NCBI RefSeq assembly: GCF_009711135.1
Contig: NZ_WMIC01000002.1
Span: 558,001-622,000 of the forward strand
Length of the DNA stretch: 64,000 nucleotides
From: Flavobacterium sp. LC2016-01
Lineage (GTDB): Bacteria > Bacteroidota > Bacteroidia > Flavobacteriales > Flavobacteriaceae
Reading direction: 5' to 3'
The position numbers were made by a program, and so were the translations under genes. Positions 52,107 to 61,556 of this stretch are shown piece after piece. The notes under the pieces are model-generated. The model was not told the origin of the DNA. It did not search any database and saw nothing but the letters and a program-made list of their open reading frames with translations. Each line of letters begins with the position of its first letter. Position 1 is the first letter of the stretch.

Positions 52107-52934
52107 TTATTTACCTGGAAATATAAATGATACAACTGCTCGTAATCCCCAATCTGGTCTTATGCTTGAATGGCCCACAATGGGTATTAAAGGCATAACA
52201 GCAAATTGCATGGTCTGACCTCCTAATTTTGTAATCGCACCCGCATTTGGACTCAGTGTAATAAGGGTTGTATTGCCCTGCCAGTTTTGGGTAATTTCTG
52301 AAGTAATACCTAAACTTGCGCCGCTTTTATAACTATGTGTTAGAAATATTTGGGTGTAAAATTGATTGCAATCGGCTCTGTCGGCATTGCCTGCGACAGA
52401 CCAAATTTGATTGGCTAAAAAACCTATCGAAAGTCCTTTTCCCTGATGCATTACTAAAACGCTTGGCCCAATTCCGAATTTTTCTGTTCCTAAAAGTTTT
52501 TCGGTAGCAGTTGGTACTAAAAAAGCAGGACCAAATCCTAAAATAATTCCTTTGGTTTTAGGAGCAAAAAATGCTGTTACGGTTGCGTCGCTTAAACCGA
52601 ATTCATGGGTATTTTCTCCGATGACATCCTGCTGATCAACAACTGGAAGAATATAACGCGTAATTAAATTTAGATTTTCACTTAATTTAAATGGAATTAC
52701 GGGTTGTATATTGATCTGATATTTTACTCCATTATAGGGACCAATCCCATAAGTAAGATTATTTTGCAGCGGGACACTAATTAGGCTTGCAACCGGATTT
52801 GCTAATTTATCTGCAAGTTCTTGGGCACTTGCTCCGGCTTTTGGCTCTTCTTGCGCGAATGCTGAAAAATTTAAAAGAATTAAAAATATACTGAATAAAA
52901 GTTTTGTGGCGGTATATATTCTAGCTCGATTCAT
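52107..52934 (-). CDS. Outer-membrane channel-like protein ('neuromedin U'-type family)
   Basis: The 275-residue product has a signal peptide ending SAFAQ (~27). The segment ELADKLANPVASLISVPLQNN, then IGPYNGVKYQINIQPVIPF, is characteristic of a bacterial outer-membrane family often mislabelled 'neuromedin U'. The rest is beta strands ending VVSFIFPGK. A transport role is probable, but the substrate is unknown. Confidence 0.8.
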   Translation of the reverse strand: MNRARIYTATKLLFSIFLILLNFSAFAQEEPKAGASAQELADKLANPVASLISVPLQNNLTYGIGPYNGVKYQINIQPVIPFKLSENLNLITRYILPVVDQQDVIGENTHEFGLSDATVTAFFAPKTKGIILGFGPAFLVPTATEKLLGTEKFGIGPSVLVMHQGKGLSIGFLANQIWSVAGNADRADCNQFYTQIFLTHSYKSGASLGITSEITQNWQGNTTLITLSPNAGAITKLGGQTMQFAVMPLIPIVGHSSIRPDWGLRAVVSFIFPGK

Positions 52935-52987
52935 AATAATTCTTTTAAAGATTTATAATGATTTTTGATTCATTTTAAAACTCATAG

Positions 52988-54004
52988 TTATTTATCTGCA
53001 AAAACTTTCTTCCAATCGTCTTTGATACTTACTACATGATATTTGTATTTGGCAGCAGTATTTAAGGATAGATTATCTTTTTCCTGATAATTGTATTCTC
53101 TGATGGAATCATTATGATTTACAATCATTTGGAAAGATGGATATTTGCTTCCCGAAGAATATCTTAACATAGCAAGATCACCGGCTCCGCCTTCGTTACC
53201 GCAGGCAAAAACTGGTCGTTGACCAATATGCAGTTGTATGCCAACAGGTTTACCTTCTTTATCATTAAAATGATCTAAAGCAGGCTCTCTTTTGACACTG
53301 TTTGATGCATCATCAAATGTATATTTGAAAGAAGTTCCTACAACCTGATCTTTTGGAATGCCATAAAATTCCTGAGATATAGCACGCACCACTTCAACAG
53401 TTCCACCAGTTACAATGAAAGTTTTGAAACCATTTGCACGCAAATAATTCAAAAGCTCCAATTGAGGCTGGTATCTGATTTGTTTTATTGGAACATTTTT
53501 ACCAGGATATTGAGCACCAGCAAAAAACTCTTTTGTAGAAGCTTCAAACTCATCTTCGGTCATTCCTGTATGAGTTGCGGCAACCAATTCAATTAGTGCT
53601 TTATCTCCGCCTTTTTCAAAAAAGGTTTTGTCTTTTTCTACAACCGCTTTAAAAGGCTGTTTTTGGGCTAAAGCAGGATTCGCTTCTACCATTTTTTTAA
53701 CGCGATAAAAAGCAAATAATTCCTGAACATAAGGTTTTTCAGCCCAAAGTGTTCCGTCATTATCAAAGGTTGCAATTCTGTTTTCTACCGGAATAAAATC
53801 TGGACTTCCTTCTTTTGTTACCTTTTCGACATAAGCAATAATGTCTTTTTTTAAAGTTCCGTCATTCCAGCTTGGCAATGGATCGCCACTGGTTACAGCA
53901 GTTGCTGTACTGTCTTTTGGATTAACCGTTGTGCTTTCTTCTGATTTTTTGCATGAAAGAAATAAAAAAATAAGCATCGTTATTAGTACTAGTTTTTTCT
54001 GCAT
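52988..54004 (-). CDS. HAD-family phosphatase lipoprotein
   Basis: The 338-residue product has a lipoprotein signal (FLFLSC, Cys ~17), then HAD motif I FDNDGTLW (~70), motif II VTGGTVE (~195) and a motif IV ACGNEGGAGDLAML (~265-278), as in phosphoserine-phosphatase-like enzymes. It is an exported phosphatase of unknown substrate. It lies between the sulfatase and the channel-like protein. Confidence 0.85.
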   Translation of the reverse strand: MQKKLVLITMLIFLFLSCKKSEESTTVNPKDSTATAVTSGDPLPSWNDGTLKKDIIAYVEKVTKEGSPDFIPVENRIATFDNDGTLWAEKPYVQELFAFYRVKKMVEANPALAQKQPFKAVVEKDKTFFEKGGDKALIELVAATHTGMTEDEFEASTKEFFAGAQYPGKNVPIKQIRYQPQLELLNYLRANGFKTFIVTGGTVEVVRAISQEFYGIPKDQVVGTSFKYTFDDASNSVKREPALDHFNDKEGKPVGIQLHIGQRPVFACGNEGGAGDLAMLRYSSGSKYPSFQMIVNHNDSIREYNYQEKDNLSLNTAAKYKYHVVSIKDDWKKVFADK

Positions 54005-54069
54005 GATGAATAATATTAAGTGAAAAGAAACAGGACGTAAAAAGTCCTGTTTCTTTAATTATCTATACT

Positions 54070-55749
54070 TTATTTTTTCTTTTTTGGAGCGTCATCTGCA
54101 TCGTCTTTTAATTTAGGCAGCACATTTTGCTCAATATATTTTTGTGCTTTGATATCTTTCATAGCTTCTTCCATAATGGTGTATGCTGAGAAACTTGGAG
54201 GAATTGATCTTGGCGGATATTCTTTAAATGTTTGGGCAAATACGCCTACATCATATATCGCACCGTACACCATCTGAACGTGGTTCATAACCCAATCCCA
54301 ATAGGTGTTTGAAGTGAAATCGGCTCTTTCAAATGGATCCTGATACAAATTGAATATTTTTTGCAGACGAAGTTTTGTAAACGGTTCTGCCCAAACCCCT
54401 AGTGTTCCAGCCAGACGTTGTTCGGCAAAAACATACTTGTAATCTCCTTCTCTCAAACCAACTAAAAGGCCATCATCATCTGTATAGAAGAATTTATCTC
54501 TAGCACTTTTTGGTGTTTTGCCTTCTAAAAATTTACTTTGATCAAAACCATCTAAATGCACTTTATACGATTTTCCGTTAGCATTGTAACCTTTTAAAAG
54601 TTTATTAACTAAATCCGGTTCACCAGCAATAGAGGCTAATGTTGGCATCCAGTCATTATGACTCATTAATTCAGTAGTAACAGTTCCTGGTTTAATAACA
54701 CCTGGCCAGCGTACGATACATGGAACACGGAAAGCACCTTCCCAATTGGTATTTTTTTCTGAACGGAATGGTGTCATAGCGCCATCAGGCCATGTGTTCA
54801 TATGAGGTCCATTATCTGTAGAATAAACAACAATAGTATTATCAGCAATTCCTAAATCGTCTAGCGCTTTTAAGATACTTCCGATAGTTTCATCATGTTC
54901 AATCATACCATCAACATATTCACTGTCTCCGTGTGTGTATCTGCCTCTGTGCTCTGCTCTAACGTGTGTGCGAAGGTGCATACGAGTAGCATTGAACCAG
55001 CAGAAAAATGGTTTCCCTGCAGCATTTTGTCTTTTAATAAAATCTATGGCAGCAGCTGAAGTTTCGTCATCAACCGTTTCCATTCTTTTTTTAGTAAGTG
55101 CTCCAGTATCTTCAATTTTTTGTTTTCCAACTCTTCCAAAACGAGGATCAGTTGTTGCGTCATCAACATTTGTTGCAGTACATTTTAAAACGCCTCTTGG
55201 ACCAAATTTTTTAAAGTATTCTGGATCTTTAGGATAATCTGGCAATTCTGGTTCTTCTTCAGCATTTAAGTGATACAGATTTCCGAAAAATTCATCAAAA
55301 CCATTTACAGTCGGCAAATTTTCATTTCGGTCTCCCACGTGATTTTTACCAAATTGACCCGTAACATAGCCTAAGTTTTTCATAATTCCTCCGATAGAAG
55401 GATCTAACTGGCTCATACCCATTGGTGCTCCTGGGTAACCAACTTTAGTAAGTCCGGTTCTAAGACCATGCTGTCCTGTTAAAAAAGCGGCACGTCCTGC
55501 TGTACAGCTTTGTTCTCCATAGTAGTGTAAAAAACGTAGTCCTTCATTGGCTAAACGATCTATATTAGGCGTTGTATAGCCCATAAGTCCATCACTATAA
55601 GCACTAATATTAGTAGTTCCAATATCATCACCCCAAAGTATCAAAATATTAGGTTTTTTGTTTTGGGCCGAAAGTGAAAGGCTCGAACATATTAATGCAA
55701 ATATTATCATCGCATTATTAAATCTGCAGTAAAACTTAAATTGTTTCAT
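54070..55749 (-). CDS. Arylsulfatase (type I sulfatase)
   Basis: The 559-residue product has a signal peptide ending LSAQ (~29), the N-terminal metal site WGDDIGTTNISAYS (~40), and the formylglycine segment SCTAGRAAFLTGQ (~81-93). Here the usual C-x-P-x-R is C-T-A-G-R, a variant accepted by some formylglycine-generating systems. FKNH-type GKNHVGD and STDNGPHMNTWPDG contribute further metal or sulfate contacts. It hydrolyses sulfate esters outside the cytoplasm. The Lys-rich tail (DDADDAPKKKK) is unusual. No sulfatase-maturation gene lies in this window. Confidence 0.9.
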   Translation of the reverse strand: MKQFKFYCRFNNAMIIFALICSSLSLSAQNKKPNILILWGDDIGTTNISAYSDGLMGYTTPNIDRLANEGLRFLHYYGEQSCTAGRAAFLTGQHGLRTGLTKVGYPGAPMGMSQLDPSIGGIMKNLGYVTGQFGKNHVGDRNENLPTVNGFDEFFGNLYHLNAEEEPELPDYPKDPEYFKKFGPRGVLKCTATNVDDATTDPRFGRVGKQKIEDTGALTKKRMETVDDETSAAAIDFIKRQNAAGKPFFCWFNATRMHLRTHVRAEHRGRYTHGDSEYVDGMIEHDETIGSILKALDDLGIADNTIVVYSTDNGPHMNTWPDGAMTPFRSEKNTNWEGAFRVPCIVRWPGVIKPGTVTTELMSHNDWMPTLASIAGEPDLVNKLLKGYNANGKSYKVHLDGFDQSKFLEGKTPKSARDKFFYTDDDGLLVGLREGDYKYVFAEQRLAGTLGVWAEPFTKLRLQKIFNLYQDPFERADFTSNTYWDWVMNHVQMVYGAIYDVGVFAQTFKEYPPRSIPPSFSAYTIMEEAMKDIKAQKYIEQNVLPKLKDDADDAPKKKK

Positions 55750-55977
55750 GGTAATAAAATTTGTTAATAATTAGTTTATAAAGAGACGTGCTTATAAAAG
55801 CGAAAATGTCAGGGCTTTTTCTTTAAATAAAAATCGTTCTGGGAAAATCGCTGTTTCAAATTTTATTGTCGATAAAAATTACCCGAAATGAAAACAAGAT
55901 TTTTCTTAACTTTTATTTAAGTATCTCAAAATTAAATAATAAAAGACCGGACAATCCTATTTTTGAGCCATGACATG

Positions 55978-55999
55978 GTTTCATTTTATAAAATGAAAC
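55978..55999. promoter_or_regulatory. 22-base perfect palindrome in the gap before pyk
   Basis: Arms GTTTCATTTTA and TAAAATGAAAC meet with no loop at 55978-55999. Just before it is CCATG-A-CATGG (55968-55978). They lie in the gene-free stretch 55750-56149. No TAnnTTTG box was found there for the sulfatase gene. I see no further gene; the one small frame there starts at TTG and looks like chance. Confidence 0.4.
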
Positions 56000-56149
56000 G
56001 TTAAAAAAAGAAAACTTCAATAGCTTGTTGTAGCATTTAACAAAATTTGTTGAACAAAAACAGTGGTTTTGATTACCGCAGATTATTATTTTTGAAAAAG
56101 ATTTTTGTTCCAATTATACTACTTGAATCAAACGTTCAAAAAAGGGCAA

Positions 56150-56179
56150 AAAAAAAAGCCATTCTTTCGAATGGCTTTT
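56150..56179 (-). terminator. Terminator of the pyk transcript
   Basis: AAAAGCCATTC-TTTC-GAATGGCTTTT (56154-56179). On the minus strand it runs into TTTTTTTT, 22 bases past the pyk stop. Confidence 0.85.
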
Positions 56180-56200
56180 AGTATATCTTAAAAAAGAAAA

Positions 56201-57634
56201 CTATTCTATTTCAGAAACTCTCATGGTATTTACCATTCCTTTATCTTTGATAGGCATTGCTGCAAGGTTGATTAAATAATCTCCTTTTGTAGCATATCCT
56301 TTTTCAATTGCAATTTTATTTACATCAGTTACTGTATCATCAGTACTTTCTTCATTATCATAGAAGAAAGATTTAACTCCCCACAATAAGTTTAATTGTG
56401 TCAAGATTCTTCTGTTTGAAGTAAACACTAAAATATGTGCCGTTGAAGGTCTCCAAGCTGAAATCTGGAAAGCAGTGTAACCACTGTTTGTTAAAGTACA
56501 AATTGCTTTTGCACTAATTTCATTAGCTAATAAAGCCGCTTGGTGACAAACTGTTTTAGTAACAAAACGTTTAGTTTTGATTTGTGGTGTGTTTTGAGGA
56601 ACATGAATAAGTTCAGAATCCTCAACTGCCTCACAAATTTGAGTCATTCTTTGGATTACTTGAACTGGGTAGTTTCCTGTAGCAGTTTCACCAGACAACA
56701 TTACCGCATCTGCACCGTCCATTACTGAGTTAGCAACGTCATTTACTTCTGCTCTTGTTGGAGTTAAACTTGTAATCATTGTTTCCATCATTTGTGTAGC
56801 AACGATAACAGGAATTCTAGCCGTTTTTGCTCTGCGGATCAAATCTTTTTGTACCAATGGCACTTCGTGAGCAGGAAGTTCAACTCCAAGATCTCCACGA
56901 GCCACCATTAAACCATCGCAATATGCTACAATTTTATCCATGTTCTCTAGAGCTTCTGGCATTTCAATTTTAGCAATAATTGGAATTTTAACTTCTGAAT
57001 GCTTCGCAATTAATTCTTGCAAATCTTGTAAATCGCGAGGAGTTTTCACAAATGAAAGTGCGATCCAGTCTACTTTTTGCTCGATTGCAAAAATCGCATC
57101 AGCAATATCTTTTTCAGTTAAAGCCGGTAAAGATATTTTTGTGTTTGGAAGATTAACGCCTTTTTTAGATTTTAATTCTCCACCTTGAATAACTTTAGCA
57201 ACAACTTCTGTTTTTTTATCTGTAGAAACAATTTCAAAAATAAGTTTACCATCGTCAAGCAAAATACGCTCTCCAACATTTACATCATTTGGAAAATTTT
57301 GATATTTCATAAATGCTTTTTTTGCATTTCCGACAATATCTTCTGCTGTTGTGAAAGTAATTTCATCACCATCATGTACAACAGTTCCTTCTTCCATTAC
57401 ACCAACTCTAAGTTTTGGTCCTTGCAAATCTCCTAAAATTGCTGTAGTATAACCAAACTCTTCATTTAGACCTCTAATGATGTCGATTTTTTCTTTTACT
57501 CCTTCGTAATCTGCATGCGAAAAATTGATTCTAAACACATTAACCCCTGCCTCGATCATATCCTTGATAATCTCTCTTGTACTACATGCGGGACCAAGTG
57601 TAGCAACAATTTTGGTTTTCTTGTTTGTTAACAT
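56201..57634 (-). CDS. pyk: Pyruvate kinase
   Basis: The 477-residue enzyme makes pyruvate and ATP from PEP and ADP in glycolysis. Visible motifs are KIVATLGPACS (~8-18), RINFSHADYEGV, the nucleotide site LGDLQGPKLRVG, the catalytic-Lys signature IPIIAKIEMPEALEN and MVARGDLGVELP (~245). Last gene of the acpP-fabF-rnc block. Confidence 0.97.
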   Translation of the reverse strand: MLTNKKTKIVATLGPACSTREIIKDMIEAGVNVFRINFSHADYEGVKEKIDIIRGLNEEFGYTTAILGDLQGPKLRVGVMEEGTVVHDGDEITFTTAEDIVGNAKKAFMKYQNFPNDVNVGERILLDDGKLIFEIVSTDKKTEVVAKVIQGGELKSKKGVNLPNTKISLPALTEKDIADAIFAIEQKVDWIALSFVKTPRDLQDLQELIAKHSEVKIPIIAKIEMPEALENMDKIVAYCDGLMVARGDLGVELPAHEVPLVQKDLIRRAKTARIPVIVATQMMETMITSLTPTRAEVNDVANSVMDGADAVMLSGETATGNYPVQVIQRMTQICEAVEDSELIHVPQNTPQIKTKRFVTKTVCHQAALLANEISAKAICTLTNSGYTAFQISAWRPSTAHILVFTSNRRILTQLNLLWGVKSFFYDNEESTDDTVTDVNKIAIEKGYATKGDYLINLAAMPIKDKGMVNTMRVSEIE

Positions 57635-57639
57635 TTTTT

Positions 57640-58128
57640 TTAAAAAATTAGATTGTTTTTTGATTTTATTTTATTTGTATCGACAGCATAAATAGCTGCA
57701 ACACTCTCTATGGTATTTAGTTGTTGTTGAATTTCTGAAAAATTTAGAGTCTCCTCGCTATTCTCTATTTTCAGGAAAAAATCTACTTTTTTGAATTCAG
57801 GAAGTAAATGAATTGTTGTTGAAACCTCACTTGTTTCATTAGAAAACAAATTCTGGAAATCATCTGTACTCACTGAAATGATTTCATTTTTATTCTGAAT
57901 TAAATTCCATGAAACTGCTTTTTCGGAATCATAATAATAAAACCTAGAAAAATTTGCCTCTCCTTCTTTAGTTTGAGCATGGATCTCGTTTTTGCTCTTA
58001 CTTAAGTTTATCGGAAGGATCTTATTGATAAAATAGGCTAGTCTATAATCTTCTAATGAAGTATGAATTGCCATTAAATAATAATCAATTTCGTCAAATT
58101 CGTCTAAATCCAATCTATGAATAGCCAT
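57640..58128 (-). CDS. IPExxxVDY-family protein
   Basis: I start at the ATG at 58128 (MAIHRLDLDEFDEIDYYL), 162 residues; the longer frame begins at a TTG. The short Bacteroidota-specific protein has LPEFKKVDFFLKI (~112) in the place of the family's IPExxxVDY, and its place between rnc and pyk is where this family normally lies. Function unknown. It ends 5 bases before the pyk start. Confidence 0.85.
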   Translation of the reverse strand: MAIHRLDLDEFDEIDYYLMAIHTSLEDYRLAYFINKILPINLSKSKNEIHAQTKEGEANFSRFYYYDSEKAVSWNLIQNKNEIISVSTDDFQNLFSNETSEVSTTIHLLPEFKKVDFFLKIENSEETLNFSEIQQQLNTIESVAAIYAVDTNKIKSKNNLIF

Positions 58129-58253
58129 GTCATGAAAAATCAAGTTGTAAATATACTATTTCTAACGGAGCATCAATAGTTATGACGTGGTTGTTTTTGT
58201 TAATTTATAAACGAAAACGTTATAGCTTTAAGATAGTTACAGCATTTTTGTAG

Positions 58254-58994
58254 CTATTTCTTGTCTATTTTCTCCTGAAATGCAAAATAAGCTCTTTGCG
58301 ATGCTTTCTCTTCTGCCTTCTTTTTTGAAGTTGCTCGCGCTCTTGCGATTACTTTATTGTCTATGCTTAATTTTACGCCAAATAAGCGCTGACCGTCAAT
58401 ACCGTTATCCTCAAAAATGTCATAATGAAAAACTCTTTTTTCCTTCTGACACCATTCGATAACTAAACTTTTGTAACTAATTACTTTTCCCTCAAGCCTG
58501 GCAATATCAACATAAGGCGTGATTACTCGTTTCTGAATAAAACGTTCGCAGTAAGCATATCCTTTGTCTAAATAAATTGCTCCAACTAAAGATTCAAAAA
58601 TATTTCCGTGTATATTTTCACCAAAATGCTGAATCGGTACTTTGCTCTCCACAAAGCGAACCAGATTTAAATCTTTGCCGAGCTCATTCAAATGCTCACG
58701 GCTCACAATTTTTGATCTCATTTTAGTCAAATAACCTTCGTCTCCATTTGGTGCTTTATTAAATAAATGCGCAGCAATTACGGCACTTAACATCGCATCA
58801 CCTAAAAATTCCAGCCTCTCATAGTTAATTGGCTGTCCATTTTCATCTAGCTTGTTTGATGATCTGTGTGTAAAGGCTTTTTTATAAAAATCAACATTTA
58901 CCGGCTGAAAACCAAGAATTTTCTGAATAGTGTCAAAAAAAATCCCGTCTTCTAGAGAACGGGATTTAGAAAATATTTTTTTGATAATATTCAT
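58254..58994 (-). CDS. rnc: Ribonuclease III
   Basis: The 246-residue endonuclease has the catalytic signature ERLEFLGDAML (~60-70) with the metal-binding Glu/Asp pair, FESLVGAIYLDKG (~130), and a C-terminal double-stranded-RNA-binding domain (YKSLVIEWCQ..., ATSKKKAEEKASQRAYFA). It cuts structured rRNA and mRNA. It begins 9 bases after fabF and is co-transcribed. Confidence 0.96.
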   Translation of the reverse strand: MNIIKKIFSKSRSLEDGIFFDTIQKILGFQPVNVDFYKKAFTHRSSNKLDENGQPINYERLEFLGDAMLSAVIAAHLFNKAPNGDEGYLTKMRSKIVSREHLNELGKDLNLVRFVESKVPIQHFGENIHGNIFESLVGAIYLDKGYAYCERFIQKRVITPYVDIARLEGKVISYKSLVIEWCQKEKRVFHYDIFEDNGIDGQRLFGVKLSIDNKVIARARATSKKKAEEKASQRAYFAFQEKIDKK

Positions 58995-59003
58995 ATACGA
59001 AAA

Positions 59004-60257
59004 TTAGTCAACTAATTTTTTAAACAATACACATGCATTGTGTCCACCAAAACCAAAAGTGTTGCTCATTGCAACATTAACCTCTCTTTTTTGAGGTTTA
59101 TTTAAGGTAAGATTTAATGATGGATCAATTTTTTCGTCGACAACAGTATGATTAATTGTTGGAGGAACAATTCCGTGCTGCATTGCCAAGATAGAAGCAA
59201 TTGCTTCGATAGCTCCAGCTGCACCAAGTAAGTGTCCTGTCATCGATTTTGTTGAATTGATATTGATGTTTTTAGCATGACTTCCAAAAACTTTACTGAT
59301 AGCTTTTAATTCGGCAACATCTCCAAGTGGTGTTGAAGTTCCGTGAGTGTTGATATGATCAACATCTTCAGGTTTCATTCCCGCATCTCTTAAAGTATTT
59401 TCCATTACAGCAATAACTCCAATTCCTTCTGGATGTGGTGCTGTTAAATGGTAAGCATCAGATGACATTCCGCCACCGCCAACTTCGCAGTAAATTTTTG
59501 CACCTCTTGCCTTTGCATGTTCGTAATCTTCAAGAACCAAAGCTCCTGATCCTTCTCCTAAAACGAAACCATCTCTAGTTGCGTCAAAAGGTCTTGAAGC
59601 TGTTTCTGGGCTTTCATTTCTTGTTGATAAAGCATGCATTGAGCTAAACCCTCCCATACCAGCAATTGTAACTGCAGCTTCAGATCCGCCTGATACAATA
59701 ACATCGCACATTCCTAAACGAATGTAATTGAAAGCATCAATTAATGCATTTGCAGAAGATGCACATGCAGAAACTGTTGTGTAGTTTGGTCCCATATAAC
59801 CATTACGCATAGAAATATGTGCAGGAGCAATGTCAGCGATCATTTTTGGGATAAAAAACGGATTGAACTTTGGCGTTCCATCACCTTTCGCATAATACAT
59901 TACTTCTTCTTGAAAAGTCTCTAAACCGCCAATACCTGCTCCCCAGATAACACCAACTCTTTGTTTGTTTACGTTATCATTTGTAATTCCAGCATCTTTA
60001 ATAGCTTCATCACTGGCAGCAATTGCATATTGAGCAAATTTATCTAGTCTGCGAGATTCCTTGCGATCCATGTAATCTTCAATATTGAAGTTTTTTACTT
60101 CGCAGGCAAATTTCGTTTTATGCTTCTCTGTATCATAGTATGTGATAGGAGCGGCTCCGCTTACTCCATTCACAAGTGCATTCCAATATTCCTGGATATT
60201 ATTCCCTATAGGAGTAAGTGCACCTAATCCTGTTACAACAACTCGCCTTAATGCCAT
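59004..60257 (-). CDS. fabF: 3-oxoacyl-ACP synthase II (FabF)
   Basis: The 417-residue condensing enzyme of fatty-acid elongation has its active-site Cys in TVSACASSANAL (~163), two His in NTHGTSTPLGD (~303) and SMTGHLLGAAG (~340). N-terminal RRVVVTGLGALTPIGN is typical of FabF. It accepts chains from the ACP encoded just upstream (60441-60677). Confidence 0.97.
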   Translation of the reverse strand: MALRRVVVTGLGALTPIGNNIQEYWNALVNGVSGAAPITYYDTEKHKTKFACEVKNFNIEDYMDRKESRRLDKFAQYAIAASDEAIKDAGITNDNVNKQRVGVIWGAGIGGLETFQEEVMYYAKGDGTPKFNPFFIPKMIADIAPAHISMRNGYMGPNYTTVSACASSANALIDAFNYIRLGMCDVIVSGGSEAAVTIAGMGGFSSMHALSTRNESPETASRPFDATRDGFVLGEGSGALVLEDYEHAKARGAKIYCEVGGGGMSSDAYHLTAPHPEGIGVIAVMENTLRDAGMKPEDVDHINTHGTSTPLGDVAELKAISKVFGSHAKNININSTKSMTGHLLGAAGAIEAIASILAMQHGIVPPTINHTVVDEKIDPSLNLTLNKPQKREVNVAMSNTFGFGGHNACVLFKKLVD

Positions 60258-60396
60258 AAATATGTATTTTGTACTTTAAACAAATAAAACCCACGCTTTC
60301 TTAACAATAATGTTACTTAAGAGCCATGGGCATTACAATATAAATATATCTTTTTGATTGAAAATCAATCGAAATTTAAATTTTAAAAAAATAATA

Positions 60397-60433
60397 ACAC
60401 CCGACTTATATATAACATATAAAAATCGGGTGT
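60397..60433 (-). terminator. Terminator or attenuator between acpP and fabF
   Basis: On the minus strand ACACCCGA, a 21-base loop, then TCGGGTGT and a T-rich run (TTATTATTTTTTT). It lies right after the acpP stop. Since fabF follows, it may raise the ratio of acpP to fabF transcript by partial termination. Confidence 0.7.
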
Positions 60434-60440
60434 GGTATTA

Positions 60441-60677
60441 TTATTTTTTAGCTTCCTCGATATAAGAAATAGCTTGACCTACAGTAGCAATGTTTTCTGC
60501 TTGATCGTCTGGAATTTGAATATCAAATTCTTTTTCGAATTCCATAATAAGCTCAACAGTGTCTAATGAGTCAGCTCCCAAATCATTAGTGAAGCTTGCT
60601 TCTGTTACAACTTCGTTTTCGTCAACACCTAATTTGTCTACGATAATCGCTTTTACTCTTGATGCAATGTCTGACAT
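60441..60677 (-). CDS. acpP: Acyl carrier protein
   Basis: The 78-residue acidic protein has the 4'-phosphopantetheine serine in [16 protein letters not shown] (Ser ~39). It carries growing acyl chains in fatty-acid synthesis. First gene of the block, with a consensus promoter at 60708-60736. Confidence 0.97.
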   Translation of the reverse strand: MSDIASRVKAIIVDKLGVDENEVVTEASFTNDLGADSLDTVELIMEFEKEFDIQIPDDQAENIATVGQAISYIEEAKK

Positions 60678-60707
60678 AATCTTTAATTTTAGAATTTAAT
60701 TTGTTGG

Positions 60708-60736
60708 CAAAAATAAAAAACTTTATTTTAAAACAA
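60708..60736 (-). promoter_or_regulatory. Promoter of acpP
   Basis: The minus strand reads TTG-N18-TATTTTTG, a full match to the Bacteroidota consensus, ending about 30 bases before the ATG. Confidence 0.75.
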
Positions 60737-60852
60737 CTATTTAGTTAATAAATGTAACACTAATTTATAAAATTAATTTCAAGAAAGCCGTTTTAAAGCT
60801 ATTTATTTTGGATTTTTATTCCGTTTTTTGCATTCTCAAAATAAATGCTATT

Positions 60853-61431
60853 ATGAAAAAAATTATCGTTTTTGCCTCAGGATCAGGAACTAATGCCGAG
60901 AACATTATAAAATATTTTTCGGAAATCGAAATCGCAAAGGTGGTTTGTGTGTTTACAAATAATGCAGAAGCAAAAGTGATCGAAAGAGCAAAAAAATATC
61001 AAATTCCTTTCGAAATTTTCTCAAAAATTGATCTTTCAGAGCGAAACGTCTTACAAAAAATACAAAAAATCGACCCGGATCTGATAGTTCTTGCAGGTTT
61101 TTTGCTGAAATTCCCTGAAAACATAATTGAGCAGTATCCAAATAAGATAATTAACATACATCCAGCACTTTTGCCTAATTATGGAGGCAAAGGAATGTAC
61201 GGAATGCACATACATAGAGCGATCGTAAATAATAAGGAAAAAGAAACCGGAATATCAATTCATTATGTAAATGAAAACTATGACGAAGGCGGTATTATTT
61301 TCCAAGCCAATGTAGCTTTAACAGACGACGATACACCGGAAACCGTTGCCGAAAAGATTCATGAACTGGAACAAAAACATTTTCCAGAGATTATTCATAG
61401 AATATTGGAAGATTCAAATTCTAAAATTTAA
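60853..61431 (+). CDS. purN: Phosphoribosylglycinamide formyltransferase (PurN)
   Basis: The 192-residue enzyme, from the ATG at 60853 (MKKIIVFASGSGTNAENI), transfers formyl from 10-formyl-THF to GAR in purine synthesis. Catalytic residues are visible: Asn and His in INIHPALLPNYGGKGMYG (~100-117) and Asp in NENYDEGGIIFQ (~139). The frame opens further upstream only at a TTG, which I reject. It is divergent from acpP. Confidence 0.95.
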   Translation: MKKIIVFASGSGTNAENIIKYFSEIEIAKVVCVFTNNAEAKVIERAKKYQIPFEIFSKIDLSERNVLQKIQKIDPDLIVLAGFLLKFPENIIEQYPNKIINIHPALLPNYGGKGMYGMHIHRAIVNNKEKETGISIHYVNENYDEGGIIFQANVALTDDDTPETVAEKIHELEQKHFPEIIHRILEDSNSKI

Positions 61432-61556
61432 ATCACGTAAGTTATATAAGACAATTTAAATTTACGCAAAAATAATTATTATCATATTTGACAAAGCAAT
61501 ATAAGACAGAAGTATAAAATGAACTTATATTACTAGTATGGTAAAAAAATAAACAC

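Noticed and set aside
55913..56113. 66-residue leftward frame in the gap before pyk
   Set aside because: It begins with TTG, contains the palindromes, has no family likeness and no ribosome-binding site; probably chance.
60808..60852. 15-residue extension of PurN
   Set aside because: TTG start, no similarity to the family; the ATG at 60853 begins the Rossmann-like strand directly.
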